A DNA stretch of 64,000 bases from Psychrobacillus sp. NEAU-3TGS (GTDB lineage Bacteria > Bacillota > Bacilli > Bacillales_A > Planococcaceae): contig NZ_JAPNOZ010000012.1 in the NCBI RefSeq assembly GCF_029955155.1, forward strand, positions 860,797-924,796, in the 5' to 3' direction. A model generated the notes under the pieces. The model had not been told where the DNA came from, did not search any database, and was given only the letters and a program-made list of their open reading frames with translations. The stretch's first letter is position 1. Each line of letters starts with the position of its first letter. The translations under genes and the position numbers were made by a program. Shown in pieces: positions 16,534 to 26,177 of the stretch.

Positions 16534-18677
16534 ATGAAACCTGTCATCCTAGCTGAAAAACCATCCCAAGCAAAGGCATACGCAGACGCTTTTTCTGTTA
16601 AGCGCCACGAGGGATATTTAGAAATCAACCCATGCCCAATCTTCCCTGAAGGAGCATATATAACTTGGGGAATCGGTCATTTAGTAGAATTGAAAGAACC
16701 AAAAGCATATGATCCGAAATGGGATAAATGGTCGCTAAACAGTTTGCCAATTTTGCCAAACCGATATGAATTCCAAGTGGCAAAGGGTAAATTCAAACAG
16801 TTTACGATTGTGAAGAAGCTCATAAAAGGGACAGATACTGTTATTAATGCATGCGACGTAGACCGTGAAGGTTCGAATATCTTCTATAGTATATATAACC
16901 AAACAGGTGCGAGAGGAAAAACGATTAAACGATTGTGGATAAATTCACTGGAAGTTGAAGAAGTTCAAAAAGGATTTGCTAATCTACAGGACAATCGCAA
17001 AGATCTTCTGTTGTATGAAGAAGCGAAAGCCCGTCAAATTAGTGACTGGCTTGTAGGGATGAATGGTTCAAGGTTATATTCTCTCCTTCTGCAATCGCAG
17101 GGTATTCGAGAAGTATTTCCAATCGGACGTGTTCAATCGCCAACTATCTATTTAATTTATCAACGACAAATGGAGATAGAAAACTTTGTTTCAGAACCCT
17201 TCTTTGAGATTGAAGCAATGTTTACAGCAGAGCATGGGACCTATAAAGGAAAAGCAAAAGCAAAAGAGCCAAAAAGAGAAATCATTCAAGCACTGCTCGC
17301 GAAACATAATATCCATCCAAATTCACCTGGAGTTATTACTTCTGTGGAAAAGCTGGATAAACGAATGCCACCACCGCAGCTCCATTCTTTGTCCACGTTA
17401 CAAGCAACTGCCAATCGCTTGTGGAAAACAAGCCCCGCAGATGTCTTAAAGACAATGCAAGGGCTATATGAAAAGAAGCTTGTGACGTATCCAAGAACGG
17501 ATTCTCGCTTTATAACTACAGGTGAGTTTTCTTATCTTGCTGGACAATTATTGGAATATCAACAGCTTATTGGACACCCCTTCCCTGTTGCTTCGCTCGT
17601 TCCTAAAAGGCGTTATGTGGATAATTCAAAAGTTCAGGAACACCATGCGATCATACCGACCAAAAAACTACCTACACAAGCTAAGCTTGCGGGGTTATCT
17701 AATATTGAAAGAAATCTATACGAAGAAATCGTACGCACGACACTCGCTATGTTTCATACCGATTATTTATACACGGAAACAAAAGTGATAACCGATGTAA
17801 ACGGGTTACCTTTCTTTACTACCGGTAAAACAGAGCGTGATAAAGGTTGGAAAGCATTGTTTGTTCGTTCTTCTAAAGAAACAGAAAAAGAAGAACCCTC
17901 ACTTCCTCCTTTAGTTGAACAAGAAAAAGTAGAGAGTAATATTGGAATAAAAGAAGGAAAAACCCAACCTCCAAAGCCTTACACAGAAGGCCAACTAATA
18001 GCCATGATGAAAACTTGTGGAAAACTTGTGGAGGACAAAAATGAAACAGATATTTTAAAAGAAGTCGAAGGTCTTGGAACGGAAGCTACTCGTAGTGGAA
18101 TTATTGAAACAATTAAGCGTCATGGCTATATTGATGTAAAGAAAAACATTGTGTCCATTACCGATAAGGGACGTGTTCTTTGCCAAGCAATTGAAGGAAA
18201 TCTTCTTGCAAGCCCATCCATGACAGCAAAATGGGAAACATATTTGCGAAAAATCGGCAATGGAGAAGGTTCACAGGAACGGTTTCTTGGTAGCATCGCA
18301 AAGTTTATTCAAAGCTTGTTACAAGAAGTCCCGAATCAATTAAAAACAAAAAATATTGATATAAAACTCGCTCCTCGTGCATCAAAATATGATTCGAAAT
18401 TCAAGAGAGATCCTATTGTAACTTGTCCCAAGTGTAAAAAAGGGTCCATAATTGCCCATAAAAGTTTTTATGGTTGCACAGAATACAAAATGGGTGTACA
18501 CAGACGTTTAACGGCTTCTTTTTAAAGAAAAAGATTACTCCAAGCCAGATTAAACTGCTTTGCACAAAAGGAAAAACAAATGTGATCAAAGGATTCGTCG
18601 CAGAAAACGGTCAAACGTTTAATGCTAGCCTTACCTTTGTAGAAGGCAAAGTGAAACTAGATTTTGCAAAAGAATAA
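16534..18677 (+). pseudogene. topB: DNA topoisomerase III (TopB), frameshifted near the C-terminus
   Basis: Type IA topoisomerase: TOPRIM acidic residues in LAEKPSQA (Glu8) and DVDREG (Asp108, Asp110, Glu112), and catalytic Tyr319 in LVTYPRTDSR. Length after correction is 714 residues, close to B. subtilis TopB. The reading frame breaks at 18487-18490. With four A the protein ends in YKMGVHRRLTASF and stops at 18525; with five A it continues YKNGCTQTFNGFFLKKKITPSQIK to 18677 and completes the C-terminal zinc-finger-like domain (CPKCKKG ... YGCTEY). Only the tail is affected, so the shorter product might still work. A missing base in the assembly is the simplest reading. Confidence 0.88.
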
Positions 18678-18687
18678 ATTGAAAAAG

Positions 18688-18726
18688 AGGATGTCCCTAT
18701 CAAATACAAAGGATATCCTTTTTTTC
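18688..18726 (+). terminator. terminator after topB
   Basis: AGGATGTCC and GGATATCCT form a stem with one G-T pair, followed by eight T. It sits in the 48 bp between the convergent topB and thiE. Confidence 0.8.
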
Positions 18727-19343
18727 TACTTCTTAAGCTTTTCTAAAAAACTTTTCGCTGCAAGAGAAGGGGAATCTGCTTTCATTATAGCGGACACAAC
18801 AGCAACTCCAGCAATTCCTGTATGTTGTAATGCATCAACATTCTCTATCGCGATACCACCAATCGCCACTACAGGGATTGTAACAGTTTTCGTTATTTCT
18901 TCCAGCACTCCGTGTGGTAATAGCTTCGCATCCTCTTTTGTACCCGTCGGAAAAACAGAGCCCACTCCTAAGTAAGTTGCTCCATTCCTTTCCGCATTCC
19001 TCGCTTCTTCTAGAGTTCCAGCTGAAACACCAATAATAAATGATTTAGGGACGATTTTCTTTACAACAGCAAGGGGTAAATCAGACTGTCCAATATGCAC
19101 GCCTGCTGCATTTACTGCAATGGCTATATCTATTCGATCATTTATTATTAACGGAACATTATATGAATCTAACAGTTCTTTTAATGCCTTTGCTTTCTCA
19201 TAAAACACTTTTCCTAAACTACTTTTTTCCCGGAGTTGTACAATCGTCACGCCACCTTCGATTGCTTGCTCCACCACTTTTAACAATGAATCTACCGGGA
19301 CTGATTCTTCCGTCACTAAATACAATGTCATATCAAGATTCAA
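18726..19343 (-). CDS. thiE: thiamin-phosphate synthase ThiE
   Basis: About 205 residues, TIM barrel. VTIVQLREK, NDRIDIAIAVNAAGVHIGQSDLP and GVGSVFPTGTK are the conserved pyrophosphate and Mg2+ binding segments. It joins HMP-pyrophosphate and thiazole phosphate into thiamin phosphate. I prefer TTG 19343 (AAAGAGGT eight bases before), overlapping the thiM end by 11 bases; ATG 19331 is an alternative. Last gene of the TPP-riboswitch operon. Confidence 0.94.
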   Translation of the reverse strand: MNLDMTLYLVTEESVPVDSLLKVVEQAIEGGVTIVQLREKSSLGKVFYEKAKALKELLDSYNVPLIINDRIDIAIAVNAAGVHIGQSDLPLAVVKKIVPKSFIIGVSAGTLEEARNAERNGATYLGVGSVFPTGTKEDAKLLPHGVLEEITKTVTIPVVAIGGIAIENVDALQHTGIAGVAVVSAIMKADSPSLAAKSFLEKLKK

Positions 19344-20142
19344 GAATAGAGACCTCTTTCCCCCATATATTTTCATCTAACTGAAAAATCTCATCCATCA
19401 ATTTAACTTTAAATTGGCCAATTCCGGCTCCTTCAGAAAGTCTTCCTCTCGCTCGCTCTCCTGCTAAACTCATTGCTGACATTCCCGCGATACTCGCTGA
19501 AAAATAATCATCTGTTGTTCCTGCAAAGCTAGCTATTAAGGAGGTTGTCATACATCCTGTACCTGTTACTTTTGTTAACCATATATCGCCGTTTTCAATT
19601 TGAGCGATCTCTTTTCCATTAGAGACAATATCAACTTTTCCACTCACTACTACAATACAAGAAAAAAGATTTGCAGCTTTCTTCGCAAGTTCTTTACTAT
19701 CCAATGAGTTATTCCCTGCATCTACACCACGCGTTTTCCCATTTCCACCAATTAGTGAATCTATCTCACTTACATTCCCTCTAATAACTGCTACTTTTAT
19801 CTTTTCTACTAGTTCTCCTGCTAACTTTTTTCTATACGTTGTAGCTCCTACGCCGACCGGATCAAATATAACGGGGATTCCTTTTTCATTTGCAGCTTTC
19901 CCAGCTAGTAGCATTGCAGAAAAAGTCGCCGCTTGAATTGTTCCTATATTCAGCACTAGTGCGTTTGCTAATTGCACCATTTCCTCTACTTCTTCAACAC
20001 TTGTTGCCATTACAGGAGAAGCTCCAATTGCAAGGGTTACATTTGCACAATCATTGATTGTCACCATATTGGTAATATGATGGACGAGTGGGTTTCGACT
20101 GCGGACAAGTGAGAATAAGTCACTTACTACTTTTCTATTCAT
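19333..20142 (-). CDS. thiM: hydroxyethylthiazole kinase ThiM
   Basis: 269 residues, ribokinase-like fold: PLVHHITNMVTINDCANVTLAIGASPVM at the N-terminus and TGTGCMTTSLIASFAG, the ATP/anion-hole motif with its catalytic Cys, near residue 195. It phosphorylates salvaged thiazole alcohol. AGGAGAAATACTAG precedes ATG 20142. Its neighbours thiD and thiE complete thiamin phosphate from salvaged halves. Confidence 0.95.
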   Translation of the reverse strand: MNRKVVSDLFSLVRSRNPLVHHITNMVTINDCANVTLAIGASPVMATSVEEVEEMVQLANALVLNIGTIQAATFSAMLLAGKAANEKGIPVIFDPVGVGATTYRKKLAGELVEKIKVAVIRGNVSEIDSLIGGNGKTRGVDAGNNSLDSKELAKKAANLFSCIVVVSGKVDIVSNGKEIAQIENGDIWLTKVTGTGCMTTSLIASFAGTTDDYFSASIAGMSAMSLAGERARGRLSEGAGIGQFKVKLMDEIFQLDENIWGKEVSILES

Positions 20143-20158
20143 CTAGTATTTCTCCTAT

Positions 20159-20965
20159 CTATTTCATTCCCATTTTCGAGCTCTCATATAAATCATAAAA
20201 ATGATGTGTCGGTCCGTGTCCTGAACCTAAAGGCAAACTATGCGTAATCGCAGTAGTTATATACTGTTTTGCTAATGTCGCCGCTTCAAGTAAAGTAGAG
20301 CCTTTTGCTAGATTTGCTGCAATTGCAGAAGATAATGTACAGCCCGTTCCATGTGTATTTTTTGTCTGAATTCGATTCGCTTTTAACCAATGAAAGTCCA
20401 CTCCATTGTAGAAAAGATCATTTGGAGGCCCCATCAAATGTCCCCCTTTTATCAGTACAGCATCCACCCCCATCTCCATTATTTGCTCACACGCTTTATA
20501 CATTTCCTCTTCCGTTTGCAATGTTCGACCTATCAATACTTCCGCTTCTGGAATATTTGGTGTGATAATAGACGACAAGGGAAGGAGTTCTTTCTTTAAA
20601 GCTTCTACAGCAGATTGTTCTAAAAGATAATGACCGCCCTTTGAAATCATGACCGGATCGACGACAATATATTTAGGTTTATATTTCGTTAATGCTTCCG
20701 CTACTACGTGAACAGTATCCTTATTTCCTAGCATTCCAATTTTCACTGCATCGACTTGAATATCGTCAAAGACTGCTTCTAATTGGTCTTGAATGATATT
20801 CAAATCAATTTGTTGAACAGAGCGCACCTCTTTTGTATTTTGGGCAGTCACCGCCGTAATGACAGACATTCCGAATGCCCCATTTGCAGAAATTGCTTTA
20901 ATATCCGCTTGGATACCTGCTCCTCCTCCTGAATCAGATCCTGCTATTGTAAGCACTGTTTTCAT
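20159..20965 (-). CDS. thiD: hydroxymethylpyrimidine/phosphomethylpyrimidine kinase ThiD
   Basis: 268 residues with the ThiD signature [44 protein letters not shown] and the C-terminal [18 protein letters not shown] motif. It phosphorylates HMP twice to HMP-PP. GGGAGGATTATTAG precedes the ATG, which lies inside the end of thiW (32-base overlap), so the two are translationally coupled. Confidence 0.95.
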   Translation of the reverse strand: MKTVLTIAGSDSGGGAGIQADIKAISANGAFGMSVITAVTAQNTKEVRSVQQIDLNIIQDQLEAVFDDIQVDAVKIGMLGNKDTVHVVAEALTKYKPKYIVVDPVMISKGGHYLLEQSAVEALKKELLPLSSIITPNIPEAEVLIGRTLQTEEEMYKACEQIMEMGVDAVLIKGGHLMGPPNDLFYNGVDFHWLKANRIQTKNTHGTGCTLSSAIAANLAKGSTLLEAATLAKQYITTAITHSLPLGSGHGPTHHFYDLYESSKMGMK

Positions 20966-21455
20966 CTAATAATCCTCCCATCATTTTGTTTTTCATCATC
21001 ACTTTTAACAATCCAAACGCTAAAAAGGCTCCGGTAAACGAACTAAACATAAAGGCTGGCACAAATCCAAAAAGTGTTAGTTCTTTTCCAAATAGAAGGA
21101 CGCCTATTGGGTACGTTGCAATGGCACCGAGAATCCCAGTACCAACAACTTCTCCAACAAATGCAAATCCAAGCTTTTTCGTTTTTGAATACAAGAAACC
21201 AGCCAGAAGTGCGCCAATTACACTTCCTGGAAAAGCAAAAATAGAGCCCGTACCCAATAAATTTCGTAAAGTAGAAACGATTAATGCTCCCCCAACTGCA
21301 TACCATGGACCTAACAACACAGCCAAAAGTACATTTGCGAAATGCTGGATTGGGAAAATCTTAGCAAAACCAACCGGTATAAATATGAGATGACTAGATA
21401 TGGTCGTTATCGCAATAATGACCGATGTCAAAGTTAGCTTTCTGGTTTTATTCAT
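20934..21455 (-). CDS. thiW: ThiW, ECF-transporter S component for thiazole
   Basis: 173-residue membrane protein with five to six hydrophobic segments, matching the ThiW family ([51 protein letters not shown]). ThiW is the predicted substrate-capture subunit for hydroxyethylthiazole and uses the shared EcfA-EcfA'-EcfT energising module encoded elsewhere. The start ATG 21455 has GAAGGTGA upstream. Position in a TPP-controlled salvage operon supports the role. Confidence 0.9.
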   Translation of the reverse strand: MNKTRKLTLTSVIIAITTISSHLIFIPVGFAKIFPIQHFANVLLAVLLGPWYAVGGALIVSTLRNLLGTGSIFAFPGSVIGALLAGFLYSKTKKLGFAFVGEVVGTGILGAIATYPIGVLLFGKELTLFGFVPAFMFSSFTGAFLAFGLLKVMMKNKMMGGLLDENSAYNSRI

Positions 21456-21472
21456 TCTTTTCACCTTCTACC

Positions 21473-22156
21473 TTAGATTGGCCATTCTTCTAATTGATCG
21501 TTCATTTCCCAAAATAGATACTCGAACTTAGACGTCATTTGAAAATGCTCTTCGATCCGAGCAAGTTCTCTTTCGGGTTTACCTTCCGTTAACGTATCCA
21601 TTAACTGGATTAACCACTTTGCGCCAGCTGCAAATTCTTCGGAATCATATGTTTCAATCCATTTTGCATATTTGTTTGTGGACAAACTATCACCATATTG
21701 TGCACGCAGTAGCTTCCCAATTTCCCAGTAATCCCAAGCACAAGGGAGTATACAGGAAACTAGTTCTACAAGGGAACCATTTTGAGCAACATTTAACATA
21801 TAGCGTGTATAAACTAAATTTGTAGGAGTTGGCTTAGTAGCTTCTAACTCCTCTTTAGAAATGCCAAACTCTGCAGCGAAAGCACGATGTAAATCCATTT
21901 CAAAATGGAGTGTATCGTGAAGGGTTTTTGAAAAGTTGGTCATCATTTCTAAATCAAGTGATTTTTGAACTCCTACCGCAAAAAGCTTCGAATAGTCTAA
22001 TAGATAGACATAATCCTGCTTCATATAATGAATAAACTTTTCTTCAGCCAATGTTCCTTTCCCTAATTCCTGCACAAATGGATGTTGATGATTCTTCGCC
22101 CAAATTGGTTTTACATTTTCAAATAATCGTTCGCTAAATTTCATTGTAGAAATCAT
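21473..22156 (-). CDS. tenA: aminopyrimidine aminohydrolase TenA (thiaminase II)
   Basis: 227 residues, helical TenA/THI-4 fold (WAKNHQHPFVQELGKGTLAEEKFIHYMKQDYVYLLDYSKLFAVG, and SCILPCAWDYWEIG with the catalytic cysteine). It hydrolyses 4-amino-5-aminomethyl-2-methylpyrimidine to HMP, feeding ThiD. AGGAGG is eight bases before ATG 22156. It directly follows the deformylase gene, whose product is its substrate. Confidence 0.94.
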   Translation of the reverse strand: MISTMKFSERLFENVKPIWAKNHQHPFVQELGKGTLAEEKFIHYMKQDYVYLLDYSKLFAVGVQKSLDLEMMTNFSKTLHDTLHFEMDLHRAFAAEFGISKEELEATKPTPTNLVYTRYMLNVAQNGSLVELVSCILPCAWDYWEIGKLLRAQYGDSLSTNKYAKWIETYDSEEFAAGAKWLIQLMDTLTEGKPERELARIEEHFQMTSKFEYLFWEMNDQLEEWPI

Positions 22157-22186
22157 AAGATATACCTCCTGAAAAATTGGTTTCTT

Positions 22187-23464
22187 TTATTTTTTGGTAT
22201 TACACCATTGGTAAATAAATAACAATAGAGTTTGAGTAAACAAGAGTAGTTCCTCTATATTTAGTTTTTCATCAACCGAATGCGCTTCTTCCAGTTTTCC
22301 TGGACCATAAATAACTGTCGGAATTCCAGCTTGTCCAAGCCAGCCTGCATCAGTAACAGATTTGGACATTCCTATTTGGACTAGATCTTTGTCTATTTGC
22401 TCATGACACGCTGCCAGTAATTGAACCGCTGGATGTTTCGTATCCATTTTTAATGCCGGAAATATCTCTCCTCTTTCTTCAATCATAGATTTTCCACCCC
22501 AACGATATTCAAGAGGGTTTTCTCTTAACCAAGGATCCGCCATCGCTACTTGGTTTAAATGATTTTCTATTTCAGTAGTAACTGATTCGTACGTTTCATC
22601 CGGATAAAAATGTACCGTAATCCAAAGTCTGCATTCATCTGCTATAAAAGCTGCATGCCTGCCACCTTCAATAACCGCTGGATTTATCGTTGTTGTGCCT
22701 GGAGCAAATCCAGGATACTGTTTTGTTACTGCCCAATGTCTCTCCAAATCTTGAAGACCAGCAATAATTTTCATCATTTTTTCTATGGCACTTGCGCCTT
22801 TTATTAATCCTCCTGCATGCAACATTTTCATCCGCATGGCATCATGGAAAACATCCTTACTTTTAATCGTTATCCAACCAGTTATTACTCCACCTTGGCC
22901 GTGAATTTGACGATCACTTCCATCTACTACTAGAGCAAAATCAGCCGTATATCCTCTCTCTATACAAGAAAGCGTTCCCGCTTCTCCCGCCTCTTCTCCA
23001 ATAACAGACTGAATTTGTAGATCACCTTTTATTTCAATATTTAAATCTTTAAATAGTTTGACAGTGAATAACGTTGCGGCCATTGCACCTTTCATATCAG
23101 AGGTCCCTCTGCCAAATACATATCCATCTTTATTTGTTAGCTTAAATGCTGGCACAGTCCAAGCACTCTCATCCCCAACTTCTGCCACATCAATATGACC
23201 GTTAATGATTAGACTGTGATAATGCAATCCATCTGCTCCTCTTTTTATTCCTACTACATTCGGATCATTTGGAAACACATCCCAACTATCGGTTTCAAAT
23301 TGGTGTGCTTCTAAAAAGTTGGCAATATAATTTTGGATCTCCTCTGTATTTCTTGCAGGAGGACTAACTGTTGGAAAACCAACTAGTTCTTCCAGTATCA
23401 GAAGGAGTTCCTCTTTACGTTCATTTACTGCTTTAATAATTCGATTTTGTATTTCTTTCTCCAT
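22187..23464 (-). CDS. ylmB: M20 family formylaminopyrimidine deformylase, YlmB-like
   Basis: 425 residues, ArgE/DapE/M20 metallopeptidase fold: INGHIDVAEVGDESAW (first metal His-Asp), GRGTSDMKGAMAA and GEEAGEAGTLSCIERG. In B. subtilis and B. halodurans the homologue YlmB removes the formyl group from degraded thiamin pyrimidine before TenA acts. Its place first in a TPP-riboswitch operon, followed by tenA, supports this call over a general ArgE/DapE deacylase. Start ATG 23464, with GGAAGGGG upstream. Confidence 0.87.
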   Translation of the reverse strand: MEKEIQNRIIKAVNERKEELLLILEELVGFPTVSPPARNTEEIQNYIANFLEAHQFETDSWDVFPNDPNVVGIKRGADGLHYHSLIINGHIDVAEVGDESAWTVPAFKLTNKDGYVFGRGTSDMKGAMAATLFTVKLFKDLNIEIKGDLQIQSVIGEEAGEAGTLSCIERGYTADFALVVDGSDRQIHGQGGVITGWITIKSKDVFHDAMRMKMLHAGGLIKGASAIEKMMKIIAGLQDLERHWAVTKQYPGFAPGTTTINPAVIEGGRHAAFIADECRLWITVHFYPDETYESVTTEIENHLNQVAMADPWLRENPLEYRWGGKSMIEERGEIFPALKMDTKHPAVQLLAACHEQIDKDLVQIGMSKSVTDAGWLGQAGIPTVIYGPGKLEEAHSVDEKLNIEELLLFTQTLLLFIYQWCNTKK

Positions 23465-23494
23465 TGCTTTTCCCCTTCCAAGCAATATTTTTCT

Positions 23495-23528
23495 AAACAA
23501 AAAACCGCTCTCCATAAACGGAAAGCGG
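23495..23528 (-). terminator. attenuator hairpin of the TPP riboswitch
   Basis: On the minus strand CCGCTTTCC pairs with GGAGAGCGG (one G-T) and runs into a TTTTTTGTTT tail, between the aptamer and the ylmB start. Ligand-bound aptamer would favour this terminator. Confidence 0.82.
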
Positions 23529-23559
23529 CTGTTTTCTACATAATGAAACTAAACGTACG

Positions 23560-23662
23560 ACAGTAGGGACCCAGCTGCTTCCCTCCGCTAGTATTAACTA
23601 GATCAGGTTCAAAGGGTTTACATCCATGATGTGTCTCAGCCTATAATAGGCTCCCCTAGCAG
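23560..23662 (-). promoter_or_regulatory. TPP riboswitch (THI element)
   Basis: On the minus strand the leader has the conserved thi-box parts in order: GGGGAGCC, GGCTGAGA, ACCCTTTGAACCTGATCTAG and AGCGGAGGGA. A terminator hairpin about 40 bases downstream shows transcriptional control. It governs the salvage operon ylmB-tenA-thiW-thiD-thiM-thiE, shutting it off when thiamin pyrophosphate is plentiful. Confidence 0.96.
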
Positions 23663-23854
23663 TCATCTATTTAATTGTTCATGCATCTAAATATTAACAC
23701 AACTATTTAGAATTACAAGAATGTTTTGCCAAGTGCTAATCTATCTATTTGAACAGTGAACTTTTTAATCTTCGCTCTTTTTAGCTTAAGAGTTATTCGA
23801 TATACCTTGGCGCATTCCTGTAACAAGAAATGCGCCAGATAATATTTATATCTT

Positions 23855-25927
23855 TTATTTCTTTTCCTTGATCTGTGATTTCAAAGAAATCTTCACAACA
23901 TCATCTAAATATTTCGTTGTTTGATATCCGTAAATCTCAAGTTTTTTTGGAATTTCATTTTCACTATAGAACTTAGCACTATCAACCGTAGTGAAATAAC
24001 GAGGTTGTTCGAGTTCTTCATATCTAAAATCAGGTTGATTCAGTTCGTAAGCTACCCCATTTTTATCAACAAGTACTGCCTCCGAATTCATCTCCATTGC
24101 ACTAGATGACCCACCATACTCATTTACAAAATTGTAATGAAACGTCTCATAAGCTCGATTCTCCAATTCATGATTGCTTATGATAATATTGGTAGACTGC
24201 TCATCTTCCTGCTTGTCTATAGAGATTGTACTTCCTGCATATTCAAACGTTTGTGGATATTCCCGGTTATCATCCAAGTCAATCGTTTTTTTTATTTCAA
24301 ACGTTAAATTAGCAGATTCTAGTTGAACATTAACCTCTTTTGGTTTTTCTCCAAAAAGAGGGTCAAAATGCGTTTGAAAAGTTGTCCAATTCACATCTTG
24401 CTGTAAATCTACATAAGAGTTTCCATATATATCCGCTTCCATCTTTTTATTATTCACTTCTAGATTGTTCAAGTTAAGATTGTTTATCCGTTTTTCTGTT
24501 AAACCATGATTAATACTAAATTGAATTGTTGTAGCTGTTGGTGCAACGGTTAGTTTTTCAAATCGAATCGGAATTCCTTCTATTTCTATTACTTCATCCA
24601 CTGTATACTCGGTGGAAGGCTTTTTGGTTACAGGTATCTCGAAGTTCCACTCTCCTGTTTTATTTTCAATATTTTCATAGCCCATGAAATTTTGGGATTC
24701 AGATGAATTACGAATCAATTTATAAAGACCTGTAATTTGAAGTTCGATTGTTGCGCTATCGGTATTAAGAGGCAACATACTAACTTTTCCTCGATACACG
24801 TTTTTTTCTCTATTATTGACATCTGATTCTAGGTCAGGAGGATAATACCTTGGATATGTTGAATTGTTCATAATTTCAAATCCATTTTTTACTAGCATTC
24901 CATTATCATAATTCATCATATATTGGCTGTCTTCCACTGTATCTTCAATTTCATAAAATATGAGTGTCTGAAAATCATCTGCAATTACGCTCTTTATCGT
25001 AATTTTTACTCCTTCGTTTTCTGCTTCCAGGTTCAGCCTTTGACCAAGATCTTGTTGTAAAAAGGAGATCAATTCCGGATCTTCTTCTGTCCATGAATAG
25101 TAGAGGTTGGAAAATGTACCTGTAACAAAACCTATACCTATTAATATGGCGAATGCACTGCCCAAAACCAGTCCCATTCTTTTACGTTTCTTATTCTTCT
25201 GTTGCCTGTACTTCTCGTTTTCTTTTAGCTTTTCTATGATGTTCTCCATGAGATCAGTCGGCATATGCAAGTCTTCTATTCTATCTGCAAGATTTGATAG
25301 AGTCGATATAACATCCTGAAAGGCAGCCAACTCCTCCTGACATTGTTGGCATCCGTATATATGTACTTCTAAATCGATCTTTTTCGAGCGTTCCATTGTT
25401 TGTTCTAAGTAATCGAGATAATCCTTTTGATATTCCATACAACCATGAAGGTTCGATCCAGACCATACTTCATTTTTGAGTTTCTGGATTCCTGAAGTCA
25501 ACAACTCTTTCAACTTTCCCACTGAAACTTGGAGAAGATAAGCGGATTCTTCTTGAGTAAATCGTTGTACGTATGTAAGGACGATCGCTGCTTTCTCATC
25601 CTGTTGCAATTGATCCAGTGCTTTGAAGATACCTTGACGAGCTCCACTTTCTTTACTTTTATCCCGAGAAACCTCTCGGCAGTTATGTACAAATATGGAC
25701 GTAACCCACGTTTCGAATCGTATTTTACTTTTAAAACGAGGCAATTCCTTTTGGGCATATAAAATGGTCCGGTAAAAAATCTCTTCGATTTGTTGTGGAC
25801 TACTGAGATAACAAGAGCCGAGTATATAGAACGATTGTTGATGCTGATTTAACCAATCGACGATTAAATTCCCACCTTCTCTTCTAATGGTAGCGATAGA
25901 AATAGAATTTGCTGTTGCCGTAATCAT
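23855..25927 (-). CDS. ECF sigma factor / zinc-finger anti-sigma / DUF4179-like fusion protein
   Basis: 690 residues. Residues 25-155 resemble an ECF sigma factor: region 2-like ILGSCYLSSPQQIEEIFYRTILYAQKELPRF and a sigma-4 helix-turn-helix AAIVLTYVQRFTQEESAYLLQVSVGKLKELLTSGIQKLK. Residues 161-200 hold a ZAS-type anti-sigma finger with His189, Cys193 and Cys196. A basic stretch and one membrane segment follow (about 251-272), then about 415 extracytoplasmic residues like DUF4179 anti-sigma proteins. Sigma and anti-sigma are normally separate genes; here one uninterrupted frame encodes both, tethering the sigma to the membrane. Start ATG 25927 follows GGGGGGA. Signal unknown. Confidence 0.78.
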   Translation of the reverse strand: MITATANSISIATIRREGGNLIVDWLNQHQQSFYILGSCYLSSPQQIEEIFYRTILYAQKELPRFKSKIRFETWVTSIFVHNCREVSRDKSKESGARQGIFKALDQLQQDEKAAIVLTYVQRFTQEESAYLLQVSVGKLKELLTSGIQKLKNEVWSGSNLHGCMEYQKDYLDYLEQTMERSKKIDLEVHIYGCQQCQEELAAFQDVISTLSNLADRIEDLHMPTDLMENIIEKLKENEKYRQQKNKKRKRMGLVLGSAFAILIGIGFVTGTFSNLYYSWTEEDPELISFLQQDLGQRLNLEAENEGVKITIKSVIADDFQTLIFYEIEDTVEDSQYMMNYDNGMLVKNGFEIMNNSTYPRYYPPDLESDVNNREKNVYRGKVSMLPLNTDSATIELQITGLYKLIRNSSESQNFMGYENIENKTGEWNFEIPVTKKPSTEYTVDEVIEIEGIPIRFEKLTVAPTATTIQFSINHGLTEKRINNLNLNNLEVNNKKMEADIYGNSYVDLQQDVNWTTFQTHFDPLFGEKPKEVNVQLESANLTFEIKKTIDLDDNREYPQTFEYAGSTISIDKQEDEQSTNIIISNHELENRAYETFHYNFVNEYGGSSSAMEMNSEAVLVDKNGVAYELNQPDFRYEELEQPRYFTTVDSAKFYSENEIPKKLEIYGYQTTKYLDDVVKISLKSQIKEKK

Positions 25928-26177
25928 CCAATTGTCCCCCCTTTTTGTTTGCAAATCATTTACTTCATTTGAGTATAATATTTTTCTATAAATTACGATG
26001 ATTGTAAATAATGATTTATTTATAGAATAACAAACTTCTTTGTAAATCGTAAGTCTATGTGTCTAGATTCCATCTAATAAAAATTTTTCCTTTTGTTAAA
26101 CCTTTAACTAAGTCTGGAATTTTAAAACTGAACTAATCGATTGGATTAGTTCAGCTTTTAAATAGTCAGATATAAAA

